From NCBI RefSeq assembly GCF_000837025.1, contig NC_001421.2: a stretch of DNA of 14,927 nucleotides. One strand, written 5' to 3'. This DNA is from Enterobacteria phage PRD1. Lineage: Viruses > Preplasmiviricota > Tectiliviricetes > Kalamavirales. The notes under the pieces are model-generated. The model did no database searches. It saw nothing but the letters and a program-made list of their open reading frames with translations, and was not told where the DNA came from. This document shows positions 1-7,640 of this stretch, in pieces; positions within the stretch are counted from its first letter, which is position 1; each line of letters starts with the position of its first letter. The translations under genes and the position numbers were made by a program.

Positions 1-110
1 GGGGATACGTGCCCCTCCCCACCTACCCGCGCCCCTAACATTTTTATTTCCGTCTGTCAATACCCCCTGCATCCGATAGGCCCGAACTATCACAAACGGA
101 AAAGCGATAG
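1..110. repeat. Left inverted terminal repeat / replication origin
   Basis: Bases 1-110 are a perfect reverse complement of 14818-14927; base 111 is the first that does not match. The end begins with GGGG. In PRD1 the 5' end is covalently linked to terminal protein P8, and initiation within this short terminal repeat is followed by sliding back; the GGGG run fits that mechanism. Inside the repeat are smaller dyads: TTTCCGT (47-53) with ACGGAAA (96-102), and GATAG (75-79) with CTATC (87-91), with GATAG again at 106-110. The repeat match is seen directly; the protein linkage is inferred from the P8 and P1 genes next to it. Confidence 0.97.
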
Positions 111-143
111 CCCAAAACACTAAGCCCCTTTTCATCATTTCAT

Positions 144-173
144 TTGTAAGCGCGTTTAAAATCATGGTAAAAT
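144..173 (+). promoter_or_regulatory. Probable left early promoter for genes VIII and I
   Basis: TTGTAA (144-149) and TAAAAT (168-173) are separated by 18 bases and resemble sigma70 -35 and -10 elements. They lie just inside the left terminal repeat and about 60 bases upstream of gene VIII, where an early promoter for the replication genes is expected. Each box has one mismatch to consensus, and the region is AT-rich, so alternative -10 boxes such as TTTAAA nearby are possible. Confidence 0.5.
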
Positions 174-184
174 AACCACTACCC

Positions 185-206
185 CAAATTGCGCCCCTGC
201 AATTTG
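185..206 (+). promoter_or_regulatory. Hairpin in the gene VIII leader
   Basis: CAAATTGC (185-192) and GCAATTTG (199-206) form a perfect 8-bp inverted repeat with a 6-base loop (GCCCCT). It lies between the probable early promoter and the gene VIII ribosome site (GGAAGG, 220-225). No T-run follows, so it is not a terminator. It could be an mRNA 5' stabiliser or a protein-binding site; its role is unknown. Confidence 0.55.
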
Positions 207-232
207 CTGACGGTTTAACGGAAGGCGGAAAC

Positions 233-1012
233 ATGGCGAAGAAAAAACCAGTAGAAAAAAATGGGCTTGTTTATAAAGAGTTTCAAAAACAAGTTTCAAA
301 TTTGAAGAAAGCCGGACTAATCCCTAAAACCCTTGACGTGCGAAAAGTCAAGCCAACAAAACACTATAAAGGATTGGTAAGCAAATATAAAGACGTTGCA
401 ACAGGGGGCGCTAAACTTGCAGCAATCCCTAACCCCGCCGTTATTGAAACGCTTGAAGCGCGGGGCGAATCCATCATTAAGAAAGGCGGCAAGGCGTATC
501 TGAAAGCCCGCCAGCAAATAAACCAGCGCGGGCAAATTGTAAACCCCTTTACGGTTCGCGTAACCAAACGCGGCGAAGTGGTGCGCCGCTACCGCAAGAC
601 TACCCCGGAAGGCAAGCCCGTTTATATCACGCAACGGGAATTGCCTATTAAGTTTGAAAATATGGAACAGTGGCTTACTGAATTAAAGGCCGCTGGTTTT
701 CAATTGCAACCGGGCGAACAAATCTATTTCACTTTTAACGGCAACTATTCCCGCCGTACCTATACGTCATTTGATGAAGCGTTCAATAAATTTATGACGT
801 ATGACATTATTATTGATGCGGTGGCCGGAAAATTAAAAGTAGAAGATGAAGCCGATTTAGTTAAGTCGGTAGGCTTTCAACGTATCAGCGGCCCCGAAGC
901 CAAGGCGTATAACCGTAACCGTATTGTATTGCCTGAAATGCAATTTAGCCAAGCGGCTAAAAAGAAATACAAGCGCCGTCAAAAACGCGGCTATGGCAGC
1001 AAGGGGGTTTAA
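233..1012 (+). CDS. VIII: Genome terminal protein P8 (replication primer)
   Basis: 259 residues, matching the PRD1 terminal protein P8. In PRD1 it supplies a tyrosine hydroxyl to which P1 attaches dGMP, so it primes replication and stays bound to both 5' ends. Counting from Met1, residue 190 is Tyr, in the context FMTYD, which agrees with the reported linking residue Tyr190. The protein is strongly basic, with Lys/Arg clusters at the N-terminus (MAKKK), around 110-122, and at the C-terminus (AKKKYKRRQKR), as expected for DNA binding. GGAAGG (220-225) gives a 7-base spacing to ATG 233. Gene I follows after a 3-base gap, so the two replication partners are probably translated from one early mRNA. 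I see no conserved fold signature beyond these points; the assignment rests on position, length and Tyr190. Confidence 0.95.
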   Translation: MAKKKPVEKNGLVYKEFQKQVSNLKKAGLIPKTLDVRKVKPTKHYKGLVSKYKDVATGGAKLAAIPNPAVIETLEARGESIIKKGGKAYLKARQQINQRGQIVNPFTVRVTKRGEVVRRYRKTTPEGKPVYITQRELPIKFENMEQWLTELKAAGFQLQPGEQIYFTFNGNYSRRTYTSFDEAFNKFMTYDIIIDAVAGKLKVEDEADLVKSVGFQRISGPEAKAYNRNRIVLPEMQFSQAAKKKYKRRQKRGYGSKGV

Positions 1013-1015
1013 GAT

Positions 1016-2677
1016 ATGCCGCGCCGTTCCCGTAAAAAGGTGGAATATAAAATTGCCGCCTTTGACTTTGAAACTGACCCTTTCAAGCATGACCGAATCC
1101 CTAAACCGTTTTCATGGGGTTTTTATAATGGCGAAATTTATAAAGACTATTGGGGCGATGATTGCATAGAACAGTTTATTTACTGGCTGGATACCATAGA
1201 AGAACCGCACGTTATATACGCTCATAACGGCGGCAAGTTTGATTTTCTTTTTCTCATGAAATACTTTCGCGGGAAATTGAAAATAGTTAATGGGCGTATT
1301 TTGGAAGTAGAACACGGCATCCATAAATTCCGCGATAGTTATGCAATCCTGCCGGTGCCGCTTGCTGCCAGCGATGAAAAGATAGAAATTGATTATGGCA
1401 AGATGGAAAGGGAAACACGCGAACAGCACAAGGCGGAAATTTTAGAATACCTGAAAGGCGATTGTGTAACCCTGCATAAAATGGTTTCTTTATTTATTGC
1501 TGAATTTGGAATGCGCCTAACCATAGGCGGTACGGCAATGAATGAATTAAAACAGTTCCACCCTTATGACCCTGTGCGCAAAGGCTTTGATGAAGCCATG
1601 CGCCCCTTTTATTTTGGCGGAAGGTGCCAAGCATTCGAGAAAGGAATAATTGAAGATGATATAAAAGTTTATGATGTTAATAGTATGTACCCCCATGCTA
1701 TGCGAAATTTCCGCCATCCTTTCAGCGATGAATTTTATGAAGCCAATGAAATAACAGAAGAAACTTATTTTATTGAATGGGAAGGCGAGAATAACGGCGC
1801 GGTGCCTGTTAGGACTAAAACAGGTTTAGACTTTAATCAGCGTAGCGGCATTTTCCATACGTCAATCCATGAATGGCGGGCGGGTATTGATACCGGCACG
1901 ATTAAACCTAATCGGATTATAAGGACAATCAATTTTACTGAAACAACCACTTTCGGCGCATTCATTGACCATTTCTTTAGCAAGCGTGACGCTGCCAAAA
2001 AGGCGGGTGATTTATTCCACAATATTTTTTATAAACTGATTTTAAATAGCAGTTATGGGAAGTTTGCACAAAACCCCGAAAATTATAAAGAGTGGTGCAT
2101 AACGGAAGGCGGCATTTATTTAGAAGGCTATGACGGCGAAGGGTGCGAAGTACAGGAACATTTAGACTATATTTTATGGGGTAGGCCCGCTGAAATGTTT
2201 AATTATTTTAACGTGGCAGTGGCGGCAAGTATTACAGGCGCGGCCCGTTCCGTTTTATTGCGGGCATTGGCGCAAGCGGAAAGGCCGCTTTATTGTGACA
2301 CTGATTCTATTATTTGCCGTGATTTAAAAAATGTTCCGCTTGACGCTTACCAGCTAGGCGCGTGGGATTTGGAAGCAACCGGCGATAAAATAGCGATTGC
2401 CGGTAAAAAATTATATGCGCTTTACGCTGGTGATAATTGCGTTAAAATTGCAAGTAAGGGGGCTAGTCTGGTTCCGCGTGATATTGGGTTTTTAATGCCC
2501 CCGGATATGGAACCGAAAGCCGCCAAAAAGGTAGCGCAACAAAAGGCTAAAAATATTGGTGGCGAGAAAATTTTAAAGGTGGCTAATGGCGGCGTGTATG
2601 ATTTTGTAAATGATGCCCCGTCATTTAAGCTAAATGGCAACGTGCAATTTATCAAGCGCACAATCAAAGGAACATAA
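1016..2677 (+). CDS. I: Protein-primed family B DNA polymerase P1
   Basis: 553 residues, the length of PRD1 P1. It replicates the linear genome from the P8 primer with proofreading. The 3'-5' exonuclease motifs are FDFETD (16-21; Asp17, Glu19), HNGGKFD (70-76) and YLKGD (145-149). The polymerase motifs are A, DVNSMYP (220-226); B, KLILNSSYG (340-348); C, YCDTDS (426-431; Asp428 and Asp430 catalytic); and KKLY (464-467). The segments between motifs A and B are where phi29-like polymerases carry TPR insertions. All catalytic residues are present, so it should be active. ATG 1016 is preceded by AAGGGGG (1001-1007), which lies in the end of gene VIII. Gene XV starts two bases after its stop. Confidence 0.98.
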   Translation: MPRRSRKKVEYKIAAFDFETDPFKHDRIPKPFSWGFYNGEIYKDYWGDDCIEQFIYWLDTIEEPHVIYAHNGGKFDFLFLMKYFRGKLKIVNGRILEVEHGIHKFRDSYAILPVPLAASDEKIEIDYGKMERETREQHKAEILEYLKGDCVTLHKMVSLFIAEFGMRLTIGGTAMNELKQFHPYDPVRKGFDEAMRPFYFGGRCQAFEKGIIEDDIKVYDVNSMYPHAMRNFRHPFSDEFYEANEITEETYFIEWEGENNGAVPVRTKTGLDFNQRSGIFHTSIHEWRAGIDTGTIKPNRIIRTINFTETTTFGAFIDHFFSKRDAAKKAGDLFHNIFYKLILNSSYGKFAQNPENYKEWCITEGGIYLEGYDGEGCEVQEHLDYILWGRPAEMFNYFNVAVAASITGAARSVLLRALAQAERPLYCDTDSIICRDLKNVPLDAYQLGAWDLEATGDKIAIAGKKLYALYAGDNCVKIASKGASLVPRDIGFLMPPDMEPKAAKKVAQQKAKNIGGEKILKVANGGVYDFVNDAPSFKLNGNVQFIKRTIKGT

Positions 2678-2678
2678 A

Positions 2679-3128
2679 ATGCAATATACACTTTGGGATA
2701 TTATCAGCCGCGTGGAAAGCAACGGGAATTTAAAAGCGTTGCGCTTTGAACCTGAATACTATCAGCGGCGCATGGAGCGGGGCGATTGGGATAATTCCAT
2801 TATTCAAAATATCCGCGCCGCCAATAAATGCAGCTTAGGTACTGCCCGCATGATTTATTGCAGTTCATGGGGCGCGGTTCAAATCATGGGATTTAATCTT
2901 TATTTGAACGGCGCATTTAATTTGAGCGTTGCGCATTTCATGGAAAATGAAGCGTATCAAGTAAATGAATTTCGGCGCTTTCTTTTGAAAAATGGATTAA
3001 CTGAATATACGCCTGAAAGGCTGGCGAGTGATAAAGCGGCCCGCGTTAAATTCGCCAAGGTTTATAACGGCGCTGAAAGTTACGCGGATTTAATTTTGCA
3101 AGCCTGCCAATTTTACGGGGTGAAATAA
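2679..3128 (+). CDS. XV: Lytic muramidase P15
   Basis: 149 residues from ATG 2679, preceded by AAAGGA (2666-2671), the length of PRD1 P15. An in-frame ATG at 2634 would add 15 residues but lies inside gene I and lacks a good ribosome site. P15 is a virion-associated, soluble beta-1,4-N-acetylmuramidase that degrades peptidoglycan at lysis. The sequence resembles the phage N-acetylmuramidase family (DUF3380 type): an early VESNGN motif puts Glu13 in the likely catalytic position, followed by FEPEYY, then [12 protein letters not shown] in the middle and FAKVYNG near the end. There is no signal peptide, so it needs the P35 holin (12984) to reach the wall. Its last base overlaps the start of gene II. 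Confidence 0.93.
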
Positions 3129-4903
3129 TGGCTAATTTCAACGTGCCTAAATTGGGCGTTTTTCCGGTTGCCGCTGTTTTCGATATTGACAACGTGCCGG
3201 AAGATTCCAGCGCAACGGGTAGCCGCTGGCTACCTTCAATTTATCAGGGCGGTAATTATTGGGGCGGTGGCCCGCAAGCGTTACACGCGCAGGTTAGCAA
3301 TTTTGACAGTAGCAACCGCCTACCCTATAACCCGCGCACTGAAAATAACCCGGCTGGTAATTGCGCTTTTGCGTTTAATCCTTTCGGTCAATATATTTCT
3401 AATATCAGTAGTGCGCAAAGTGTGCATAGGCGCATTTACGGAATTGACCTAAATGATGAACCGCTTTTCTCGCCAAACGCGGCAAGCATTACAAACGGCG
3501 GCAATCCTACAATGTCGCAAGATACGGGCTATCACAATATCGGCCCGATTAATACCGCGTATAAGGCCGAAATTTTCCGGCCTGTAAATCCGTTGCCAAT
3601 GAGCGATACAGCGCCTGACCCTGAAACATTGGAACCGGGGCAAACGGAACCGCTTATTAAATCCGATGGCGTTTATTCAAATAGCGGTATTGCGTCATTT
3701 ATTTTTGATAGGCCCGTAACGGAACCAAACCCAAATTGGCCCCCGCTGCCCCCGCCTGTAATTCCAATTATTTACCCTACCCCCGCGCTAGGCATTGGCG
3801 CGGCGGCGGCGTATGGCTTTGGTTATCAAGTGACGGTTTATAGATGGGAAGAAATACCCGTTGAATTTATCGCTGACCCTGAAACCTGCCCCGCGCAACC
3901 GACAACGGATAAGGTAATAATCAGGACAACCGATTTAAACCCGGAAGGTTCGCCGTGCGCTTATGAAGCCGGAATTATTTTAGTTCGCCAAACGTCTAAC
4001 CCAATGAATGCGGTAGCGGGGCGGCTGGTTCCTTATGTTGAAGATATAGCGGTTGATATTTTCCTAACAGGGAAATTTTTCACGCTTAACCCGCCTTTGC
4101 GAATTACCAATAATTACTTTGCGGATGATGAAGTAAAAGAAAACACTGTCACCATAGGCAATTATACAACCACGCTTTCAAGCGCCTATTATGCCGTTTA
4201 TAAAACTGACGGCTACGGCGGTGCCACTTGCTTTATAGCGTCTGGCGGTGCTGGTATTTCCGCGCTTGTTCAATTGCAAGATAATAGCGTTTTGGACGTG
4301 CTTTATTATTCGCTACCGCTTTCATTGGGTGGAAGCAAAGCGGCAATTGATGAATGGGTGGCGAATAATTGCGGGCTTTTTCCTATGTCCGGTGGGCTGG
4401 ATAAAACCACGTTGCTAGAAATTCCGCGCCGTCAATTGGAAGCGATAAACCCGCAAGATGGGCCGGGGCAGTATGATTTATTTATTCTGGATGATTCCGG
4501 GGCGTATGCTAGTTTTTCGTCATTTATCGGCTACCCGGAAGCGGCCTATTATGTTGCGGGCGCGGCTACTTTTATGGACGTTGAAAACCCGGATGAAATT
4601 ATTTTTATCTTGCGTAATGGTGCTGGCTGGTATGCGTGCGAAATTGGCGATGCGTTAAAAATTGCGGATGATGAATTTGATTCCGTGGATTATTTCGCGT
4701 ATCGCGGGGGCGTTATGTTTATTGGTTCCGCACGATATACCGAAGGGGGCGACCCGTTACCAATTAAATATAGGGCAATTATTCCGGGCCTGCCGCGTGG
4801 GCGTTTGCCGCGTGTGGTGTTAGAATATCAAGCGGTGGGAATGTCGTTTATTCCTTGTCAAACGCATTGCCTTGGCAAAGGCGGAATTATTTCAAAGGTG
4901 TAA
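3128..4903 (+). CDS. II: Receptor-binding spike protein P2
   Basis: 591 residues, the size of PRD1 P2. It is a monomeric spike at the vertices that binds the plasmid-encoded conjugation apparatus on the cell surface. The start ATG shares a base with the gene XV stop (TAATG), and GGGGTGA lies just upstream. A proline-rich stretch spans about residues 195-219, splitting an N-terminal part rich in Asn, Gly and Tyr from a larger C-terminal part rich in beta-type residues. PRD1 P2 is known as a club-shaped, mostly beta protein with a receptor-binding head and a shaft; that fold is knowledge of the family, not visible here. There are no transmembrane segments or enzymatic motifs. Tectiviral receptor-binding proteins vary strongly, so assignment rests on size, place and overall match to PRD1. 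Confidence 0.93.
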
Positions 4904-4906
4904 ATT

Positions 4907-5287
4907 ATGAATGTGAATAATCCCAATCAAATGACGGTAACGCCTGTTTATAACGGTTGTGATTCCGGCGAAGGCCCGCAAAGTGTGCGCGGCTACTTTG
5001 ACGCGGTAGCGGGCGAAAATGTCAAATATGATTTGACGTATCTTGCCGATACGCAAGGTTTTACAGGCGTTCAATGTATCTATATTGATAACGCGGAAAA
5101 TGATGGCGCGTTTGAAATTGACGTTGAAGAAACGGGCCAGCGGATTAAATGCCCTGCCGGTAAGCAAGGCTATTTTCCTTTGCTGGTTCCTGGCCGCGCT
5201 AAATTTGTGGCGCGTCATTTGGGCAGCGGTAAAAAATCGGTTCCTTTGTTTTTCCTTAACTTCACTATTGCGCAAGGGGTTTGGTAA
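4907..5287 (+). CDS. XXXI: Pentameric vertex base protein P31
   Basis: 126 residues, the PRD1 penton protein. Five copies close each capsid vertex and carry the P5 and P2 spikes. ATG 4907 is preceded by AAAGGTG (4894-4900) with 6-base spacing. The sequence is clearly related to the first ~120 residues of P5, encoded directly downstream: both contain GVQ..YID, TGQRI, AG.QGY.P and end in NF.IA.GVW. This fits a jelly-roll penton protein and a spike N-terminal domain derived from a common ancestor. The stop shares one base with the gene V start. Confidence 0.94.
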   Translation: MNVNNPNQMTVTPVYNGCDSGEGPQSVRGYFDAVAGENVKYDLTYLADTQGFTGVQCIYIDNAENDGAFEIDVEETGQRIKCPAGKQGYFPLLVPGRAKFVARHLGSGKKSVPLFFLNFTIAQGVW

Positions 5288-6309
5288 TGGCTAATCAACA
5301 AATCGGCGGCAGCACGGTAACTTATAACGGCGCTATCCCTATGGGTGGCCCGGTGGCTATTAATTCCGTTATCGAAATTGCCGGTACGGAAGTTTTAGTA
5401 GATTTGAAACTTGACTATGCAACCGGCAAAATTTCGGGCGTTCAAACTCTTTATATCGACTTGCGCGATTTTTTGGGTGACGTAACCGTAACCATGCCGG
5501 ACACCGGGCAGCGCATTACGGCGCGGGCAGGTACGCAAGGTTATTACCCGGTGCTATCCACTAACCTTATGAAATTCATTGTATCCGCCACTATTGACGG
5601 AAAATTCCCAATGAATTTTATTAACTTCCCTATTGCGCTTGGCGTATGGCCTAGCGGAATTAAAGGCGATAAAGGCGACCCCGGCGCACCCGGCCCCGCT
5701 GGTGGCACGGTTGTTGTTGAAGATTCCGGCGCGTCATTTGGTGAAAGCCTGTTAGATACCACAAGCGAACCGGGCAAAATTCTGGTTAAAAGAATTTCCG
5801 GGGGTAGCGGCATTACCGTTACTGATTATGGCGATCAAGTAGAAATTGAAGCCAGCGGCGGCGGTGGCGGCGGTGGCGGTGTAACTGATGCGCTTTCATT
5901 AATGTATTCGACCAGTACGGGCGGGCCTGCAAGTATTGCGGCCAATGCGCTTACTGATTTTGATTTGTCCGGCGCTTTGACTGTAAATAGCGTTGGCACT
6001 GGTTTGACAAAATCGGCGGCGGGTATTCAATTAGCGGCGGGTAAATCCGGGCTTTATCAAATTACCATGACGGTAAAAAATAATACCGTGACAACGGGAA
6101 ATTATTTATTGCGCGTTAAATACGGTAGTAGTGATTTTGTTGTTGCCTGCCCTGCCAGTAGCCTGACCGCTGGCGGTACAATTTCGCTACTGATTTATTG
6201 CAACGTGTTAGGCGTTCCAAGCCTTGACGTGCTAAAATTCAGTTTGTGTAATGACGGGGCAGCGCTTAGTAATTACATTATTAATATCACTGCCGCAAAA
6301 ATTAATTAA
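5287..6309 (+). CDS. V: Trimeric spike protein P5
   Basis: 340 residues from ATG 5287 (TAATG overlap with XXXI); an in-frame TTG at 5281 is an artefact. P5 is the second vertex spike. Domains in order: a P31-like N-terminal base domain (about 1-121, ending IALGVW), a short collagen-like Gly-X-Y stretch (124-140, GIKGDKGDPGAPGPAGG), a linker with a run of eight glycines (191-198), and a C-terminal domain (about 200-340), which in PRD1 forms the trimeric knob. The collagen-like element suits trimerisation, while the base domain fits the five-fold vertex. The long GGCGGTGG run coding the glycines is prone to length change. Confidence 0.95.
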   Translation: MANQQIGGSTVTYNGAIPMGGPVAINSVIEIAGTEVLVDLKLDYATGKISGVQTLYIDLRDFLGDVTVTMPDTGQRITARAGTQGYYPVLSTNLMKFIVSATIDGKFPMNFINFPIALGVWPSGIKGDKGDPGAPGPAGGTVVVEDSGASFGESLLDTTSEPGKILVKRISGGSGITVTDYGDQVEIEASGGGGGGGGVTDALSLMYSTSTGGPASIAANALTDFDLSGALTVNSVGTGLTKSAAGIQLAAGKSGLYQITMTVKNNTVTTGNYLLRVKYGSSDFVVACPASSLTAGGTISLLIYCNVLGVPSLDVLKFSLCNDGAALSNYIINITAAKIN

Positions 6310-6327
6310 CCTGAAAGGTGACTGAAA

Positions 6328-6588
6328 ATGATGGGAAAAGGTTTTGAAATGATGGTAGCCAGCGCAATCCGTGCCGCTGGTATTAATCCTGATGAATTGA
6401 TGGAAAAGGCTAATACCCTTGTCCATAATTTGAATTACCAGCTTGACCGTTTCGGCCAGCGGCTGGATTCCATTGATTCGCGCCTTTCGGTAATTGAAAA
6501 GGCGCTTGATATTTCCCCGGCAGAAAAGCCGGACAATCAGCCCGAATTAACGGGTATTACTTTTGAAGGTGACAACAATGACCAATGA
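6328..6588 (+). CDS. XVII: Assembly factor P17
   Basis: 86 residues, the size of PRD1 P17, a non-structural soluble assembly protein reported to be multimeric and lipid-interacting. The sequence starts with an amphipathic segment (about 5-17), followed by a long heptad-rich helix (about 24-62, NLNYQLDRFGQRL...IDSRLSVIEKAL) that predicts a coiled coil, and an acidic, Pro-containing tail. AAAGGTGA (6314-6321) serves ATG 6328; a second in-frame ATG follows at once, so the exact start is ambiguous by one codon. Its end overlaps gene XXXIII by 11 bases. Confidence 0.88.
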   Translation: MMGKGFEMMVASAIRAAGINPDELMEKANTLVHNLNYQLDRFGQRLDSIDSRLSVIEKALDISPAEKPDNQPELTGITFEGDNNDQ

Positions 6589-6784
6589 AGAAAAATTGAT
6601 TGCTGAAATTGATAGCGCGGGCCTTTCGGCTGAAATGCTGGAATCCATGCCAAGCCCTGAAATGTTCCCGCTTATCATTGTCAATTTGCAAGGGCGCATT
6701 GCCGAACTGGAAGCGCGGGAAACTGAAATGCTGGCCCGCGTTGATACGCTGATTGCCCGCCTTGCGCATTTGGGGGTAGCCTAA
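6578..6784 (+). CDS. XXXIII: Assembly protein P33
   Basis: 68 residues from ATG 6578, behind GAAGGTGA (6565-6572). A TTG-initiated version from 6563 would include the ribosome site and is rejected. The predicted mass (~7.5 kDa) and place fit PRD1 P33, a non-structural factor needed for virion assembly. The C-terminal half (about 38-65, LQGRIAELEARETEMLARVDTLIARL) has leucine/isoleucine heptads of a short coiled coil, so it probably oligomerises, perhaps with P17 or P6. No enzymatic motif is visible. It overlaps gene XVII by 11 bases and gene VI by one base (TAATG), implying tight translational coupling. Confidence 0.82.
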   Translation: MTNEEKLIAEIDSAGLSAEMLESMPSPEMFPLIIVNLQGRIAELEARETEMLARVDTLIARLAHLGVA

Positions 6785-7284
6785 TGGATACCGAAGAAAT
6801 TAAAGAGGAAATGCAGGAAGCCGCCGAAGCCGCCATAGAAAACGCGGTTGAAACTGCCGAACTGGAAACAGCCGCCATTAAAGCGGAAGGGGCAGCGGCA
6901 GCGGCGGAACAATCGGCAGAACAAGCGGCAGTTATGGCCGCTACCCTTGCCGCCAGTGTTGAAGCAAACGCCGCGCAACAAATCGCGGAACATTCGGAAC
7001 AGGTACAAACTCAAGAGGAAAAAATCTCATGGCTGGAAAATCAAGTAATGGCGATGGCGTCAAATTTGCAGATGATGCAGGAAGCGGTAACAGCATTGAC
7101 GGTATCGCAATCATTGACCCCGGAACCGTCACCAGTGCCAGCGGTGGAAGTGGAAGCGATGCCGGAAGCGGTGACAGTGGAAATACTCCCCGAAAGCGCG
7201 GGCGACCAGCAGGAAGCGGAACCGGTGCCAAGCGTGGGCGACCAGCAGGAAACAGCGCCGCGAAAAAGGTTCCGGGCAATCTAG
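6784..7284 (+). CDS. VI: Packaging-vertex minor capsid protein P6
   Basis: 166 residues, the PRD1 P6 length. P6 sits at the unique vertex with P9, P20 and P22 and raises DNA-packaging efficiency. Residues 1-105 are very rich in Ala, Glu and Gln with regular spacing, predicting a long helical coiled coil. Residues 110-160 form a Pro/Glu/Val-rich tail with the repeat GDQQE at 140-144 and 152-156. The start shares one base with the XXXIII stop. The final 256 bases (7029-7284) also encode the N-terminus of gene X in another frame, so the unusual composition of the tail is constrained by both proteins. Confidence 0.9.
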   Translation: MDTEEIKEEMQEAAEAAIENAVETAELETAAIKAEGAAAAAEQSAEQAAVMAATLAASVEANAAQQIAEHSEQVQTQEEKISWLENQVMAMASNLQMMQEAVTALTVSQSLTPEPSPVPAVEVEAMPEAVTVEILPESAGDQQEAEPVPSVGDQQETAPRKRFRAI

Positions 7285-7640
7285 GCGTTGAAAAAATCCT
7301 TTTCAGTTTGCACTTGATGGCTTCCAGCGCCTTAAAGGTGGAAGAACTGGCGCTTGATGAAAAGGAAGCCGAAGCCCTTGCCGGGGCAGTGCAGGAAGTG
7401 GCAAGCCATTACGATATTACCCCCGACCCTAAAATTATGGCGTGGGCGGGATTGTTTGGCGTTTGCGCGTCCATTTATGGCCCCCGCGTTGCAGCTTATA
7501 AAATGCGGGCAGCGGCTGAAAAGCGCGATAAAAAGGAAGCGGCTAAACCTATGGCCCAAAAGGTACAGGAAGCCAAGCCAACGGAACATGACCCGGCAGC
7601 ACCTTACATTGAACAATTGCCAGTAAGTAACACGCTATGA
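7029..7640 (+). CDS. X: Assembly factor P10, with two AT-hook-like motifs
   Basis: 203 residues, the length of PRD1 P10, a non-structural protein needed to assemble the membrane-containing procapsid. It begins inside gene VI, preceded by GAGGA (7015-7019) at 9-base spacing. Residues 1-53 are Gly/Ser/Asp-rich and probably disordered. Residues 54-60 (PRKRGRP) and 68-72 (KRGRP) match the RGRP core of AT-hook DNA-binding motifs. Residues 85-203 look folded and helical with a basic Lys/Arg/Ala stretch near 160-185. Its stop overlaps the IX start as ATGA. The N-terminal 85 codons are overprinted on gene VI, while the folded part lies in non-overlapping sequence. A nucleic-acid-binding role is my inference; the family knowledge is only assembly. 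Confidence 0.9.
   Translation: MAGKSSNGDGVKFADDAGSGNSIDGIAIIDPGTVTSASGGSGSDAGSGDSGNTPRKRGRPAGSGTGAKRGRPAGNSAAKKVPGNLGVEKILFSLHLMASSALKVEELALDEKEAEALAGAVQEVASHYDITPDPKIMAWAGLFGVCASIYGPRVAAYKMRAAAEKRDKKEAAKPMAQKVQEAKPTEHDPAAPYIEQLPVSNTL
7195..7266 (+). repeat. Tandem 36-base duplication inside the VI/X overlap
   Basis: The unit starting AGCGCGGGCGACCAGCAGGA (7195) recurs at 7231 as AGCGTGGGCGACCAGCAGGA. Their first 21 bases differ at one position; the remaining 15 have diverged. The period of 36 keeps both overlapping frames: gene VI reads GDQQE twice and gene X reads KRGRPAG twice. Confidence 0.9.

Noticed and set aside
2634-2678. Earlier ATG extending gene XV by 15 residues
   Set aside because: It lies inside gene I without a good ribosome site; ATG 2679 has AAAGGA at ideal spacing and gives the known 149 residues.
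2590-2680. Possible late promoter before gene XV (TTGTAA and AT-rich boxes inside the end of gene I)
   Set aside because: Late promoters are expected here, but no pair of boxes stood out from the AT-rich coding background, so I did not list one.
6563-6577. TTG start extending gene XXXIII
   Set aside because: It would place the start within the ribosome site GAAGGTGA; ATG 6578 fits the expected size.
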